Source of the DNA: Diphasiastrum complanatum
Lineage: Eukaryota > Streptophyta > Lycopodiopsida > Lycopodiales > Lycopodiaceae
NCBI GenBank assembly: GCA_029204225.1
Contig: CM055108.1
Location: forward strand, 15,962,722-16,018,721
Direction: 5' to 3'
DNA: 56,000 nt
In this document: positions 53,741 to 56,000 of the stretch, one piece after another
Layout: each line of letters begins with the position of its first letter
How positions within the stretch are numbered: the stretch's first letter is position 1
Translations under genes and position numbers: made by a program
Notes under the pieces: generated by a model
Database searches by the model: none
Told to the model about the DNA's origin: nothing
The model's input: the letters and a program-made list of their open reading frames with translations, nothing else

Positions 53741-54112
53741 TCAAGCAGCAGGTCCTGGTATATCAGCAACTGTAACAAAGGAATCAATAAGTGCAGCAAG
53801 AGCACGAGCCTGGTCCGCAAGCAAATGTGTATGATAGAACACATCCATAGGTTCCCATGTGGCCTCCTCAACAGGACGACCATCCCACTGTACCAAAAAC
53901 TGAATCTGTCTCCGGCGCGGACTATGATGAAGACGAACCTGTAGAATAGCAGCAGGTAGGAAGGGAAATAACTCTGGATCAATAGGAAACTCAGCATCAC
54001 GAGGAGCATCATCCTCAATAGCAGCACGTAATAAACTGACATGGAATATATCACAGGCCCGTGTCGAAAAAGGAAGCTGCAACCGATATGTCACAGGACT
54101 AAGGACCTCCAA
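53741..54112 (-). pseudogene. Integrase C-terminus with chromodomain-like tail (element F)
   Basis: 123 codons: PVTYRLQLP and DIFHVSLLRA (GPY/F-like end) followed by RRQIQFLVQWDGRPVEEATW and EPMDVF, the chromodomain core. It continues integrase after a frame break near 54115-54165. In this tail the chromodomain sequence is complete and uninterrupted. Confidence 0.88.
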
Positions 54113-54166
54113 TATGGGATATGTTCCATAATAACGTGGTGCAAGCTTCTCAGTAGAAGCATGGCC

Positions 54167-54703
54167 CTAAATAAAGTGGTGTCGAGCAAAACGAAGGCGT
54201 AGATAAACCATATCCCCGTCCTGAAACTGAACATGCCGTCGATGACGATCAACAGAAGTCTGATACCGCTGCTGGACGTGCTGTAGATGTGTGCTGGCCC
54301 GAGAAATAAGCTCGCGAGCCCCTGATAGAAAAGAGGCAAGTGTAACAGGTGTATCCTCAGGAGGAAGAGGTATCCCAGATAATAGTGGTGCATAACCATG
54401 AGATAATAAGAAGGGAGAGACACCAGTGCTGGTACTAACTGAGCTATTATAGCTATATTCAGCTAAACATAGATGCTGATCCCAGTCCTTCACTGAAGGA
54501 GTAACAAAATGGCGGAGGTAATCCTCAAGGATCCGGTTAAGGACCTCGGACTGTCCATCGGTAGTAGAATGATAAGCAGAACCCGTAAAAAGCTGAACAT
54601 CCAATATGTGCATAAGCTCTGTCCAAAATGTAGAGGTCGACTTACTATCACGATTAGAAAGGATAGTACGAGGGAATCCATGGAGGCGGAAAATGTCTAA
54701 CAA
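54167..54703 (-). pseudogene. Integrase core, N-terminally deleted (element F)
   Basis: 178 codons starting FRLHGFPRTILSNRDSKSTS (second catalytic Asp present), GSAYHSTTDGQSEVLNRILE (catalytic Glu present), then HLCLAEYSYNSSVSTSTGVS and LRLRFARHH. The zinc finger and the first catalytic Asp are missing: at ~54700 the frame overlaps the end of RNase H directly, so ~180 residues have been deleted between them. Confidence 0.9.
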
Positions 54704-55341
54704 GAAAAAACATCACGAAAGTCAGGACAAGTGAGATAAGCAGAGGGAAGATCATCAAACCAGGTAGGAATGGTCGCAACAAGTGTGTGTAACAAAGCGG
54801 GCAGACGGGATAAAGCATCGGGAGCGGCGTTTGAACGGCCAAGACGATATAAGATAGAAAAATCAAAGGATTGTAAAAATTGCAACCAACGAAACTGACG
54901 ATCGCTAAGGTCCCGTTGGGATAACAGATAACAGAGAGACTGGTGGTCAGTAACAATGTCAAATGGTATACGATACAGGTAATGACGCCACTTCTTAAGA
55001 GCATAGATAATGGCGAGAAGCTCTTTCTCGTGGGCAAAATACTGTTGCTCATAAGAGCGAAGCCGTCGTGACTCATAAGCAATGATGCATTGGGATTGGC
55101 GAAGTAAGGCACCCAAACCAACATAACTAGCATCAGTCTCAACAATAAATTTCTGGTCAAATCGAGGTAAGCACATAACAGCGGCATCAACAATAGTGCG
55201 GCGAAGGGTATCAAAGGCTGTTTGACAATCAGGGGTCCACAGAAATGTACGAGATTTCTTTAGAAGACCATGAAGAGGAGCAGCCACAGTGGCAAAGTGT
55301 GGAATAGGGCGACGAAGGTGAGTGGCTAAAACGAGGAACAT
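54697..55341 (-). pseudogene. RNase H of element F
   Basis: 214 codons: LFLWTPDCQTAFDTLRR-type start, FIVETDASYVGLGALLRQSQ with catalytic Asp, YAHEKELLAIIYALKKWRHY-type motif (YFAHEKELLAII), IVTDHQSLCYLLSQRDLSDR and DALSRLPALLH. All expected blocks are present. It ends in FDDLPSAYLTCPDFRDVFSC and a stop, where the integrase deletion lies. Confidence 0.93.
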
Positions 55342-55979
55342 ACGAACATGGTGAACATCATTTGGTGTAGGCCAGTCTTGGATAGCCTGAACCTTATGAG
55401 GATCGAGGCGAATACGCCCGTCACAAATAAGAAACCCAAGAAATTTAATCTCAGCAACGGCGAAAGAACTTTAGACAATTTGGCAAACAAATGATGGTGA
55501 ATGAGTAACTGAAATACAGATGTGAGATTGGACACATGCTCGTCAAGGGATGTACTAAAAATGAGAATGTCGTCGAAATAAACTAAAACACAATGACCAA
55601 GAAGTGGACGCATAATATTATTCATAACATTTTGGAACGTAGGAGGACCGTTAGTAACACCAAAAGGAAGCACATGAAATTCATATAAGCCAAGATGGGT
55701 ACGGAAAGCAGTCTTATGTTCGTCAGAGGGATGCACCCTAATCTGGTGATATCTAGAACAAAGGTCTATCTTGAAAAAAATCTAGGAAGTGCCAAGCTGA
55801 TCAAATAGATCATGCATGTGAGGGATAGGGTATTGGTTACGGATAGTTAGCTTATTGAGGGCACGATAGTTTACGCATTGACGTTTGGTGCCATCTTTCT
55901 TACTAACAAGGAGAACAGGGGCACCAAAAGGGCTATGGCTGGGAACAATAAGCAGAGATCTGAAGCTCAACCTCATCAC
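55326..55979 (-). pseudogene. Reverse transcriptase of element F
   Basis: 55782-55979: [20 protein letters not shown] and [20 protein letters not shown]. 55326-55736: [40 protein letters not shown] and the catalytic VLVYFDDILIFS. After FAKLSK the frame shifts before joining RNase H, and there is a gap in frame at 55740-55780. The 5' part of pol and gag lie beyond the window edge (~56000). Confidence 0.92.
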
Positions 55980-56000
55980 GCTCAGACTTAGACATGCGGT

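Noticed and set aside
53584-54054. 156-codon hydrophobic minus-strand frame
   Set aside because: Overlaps the integrase/chromodomain frame in another phase; the chromodomain motifs identify the real one.

Overview
The window looks like a retrotransposon-rich stretch of a plant (probably angiosperm) nuclear genome. The evidence is Ty1/copia and Ty3/gypsy chromovirus coding remnants on both strands, primer-binding sites complementary to plant initiator tRNA-Met (TGGTATCAGAGCC), a GT-AG-spliced short host gene model, long GA/CT microsatellites and no bacterial-type genes. I cannot name the species. Almost all protein-coding sequence is retroelement-derived and broken by stops, frameshifts or deletions.

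Layout. 1-250: tandem repeat. 979-2818: copia gag/protease remnant (-). 3367-8378: complete LTR element 'A1' (-), perfect 5-bp target duplication GTGGG, encoding only gag and protease. 8533-9305: LTR fragment. 9306-14161: non-coding LTR element 'B' (+). 14162-14278: inverted B-LTR piece. 14337-20568: second complete A-family element 'A2' (-), target duplication GCTTA, encoding protease, RT, RNase H, integrase and chromodomain but no gag. A2 is nested in the 5' LTR of a third element, 'C' (14279-21971, +). 22395-36714: a patchwork of copia remnants, an ~830-bp foldback repeat (24208-25043), a solo A-type LTR fragment (29832-30667) and LTR-like repeats full of ACACGTGT palindromes. 37495-38387: unrecognised open reading frame. 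39469-40065: a plausible host gene (two exons, possible organelle-targeted N-terminus). 40565-43440: gypsy remnants (-). 44710-49366: degraded gypsy element (+), whose RT is split at the catalytic motif by a 404-bp TRIM (46906-47309) carrying tRNA-like sequences in both 144-bp LTRs. 49368-53266: copia remnants (+). 53741-55979: gypsy pol (-) running off the right edge.

How the parts relate. A1 (gag-protease), A2 (pol without gag) and B (no coding) share the same PBS spacing, a ~450-bp leader with five reiterated GTGCT/AGCAC stem-loops, and a CTGATG/CATCAG hairpin about 21 bp from the 3' LTR, although the B LTR has a different U3 and its interior is unrelated. This looks like a retrotransposon family split into complementary defective members plus a non-coding passenger, held together by common cis signals. 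The second standout is the TRIM with RNA polymerase III-type A and B boxes in its LTRs: analogous to the known 5S-bearing Cassandra TRIMs, but with a tRNA-like module. All functional statements are inference from sequence; no searches were run.
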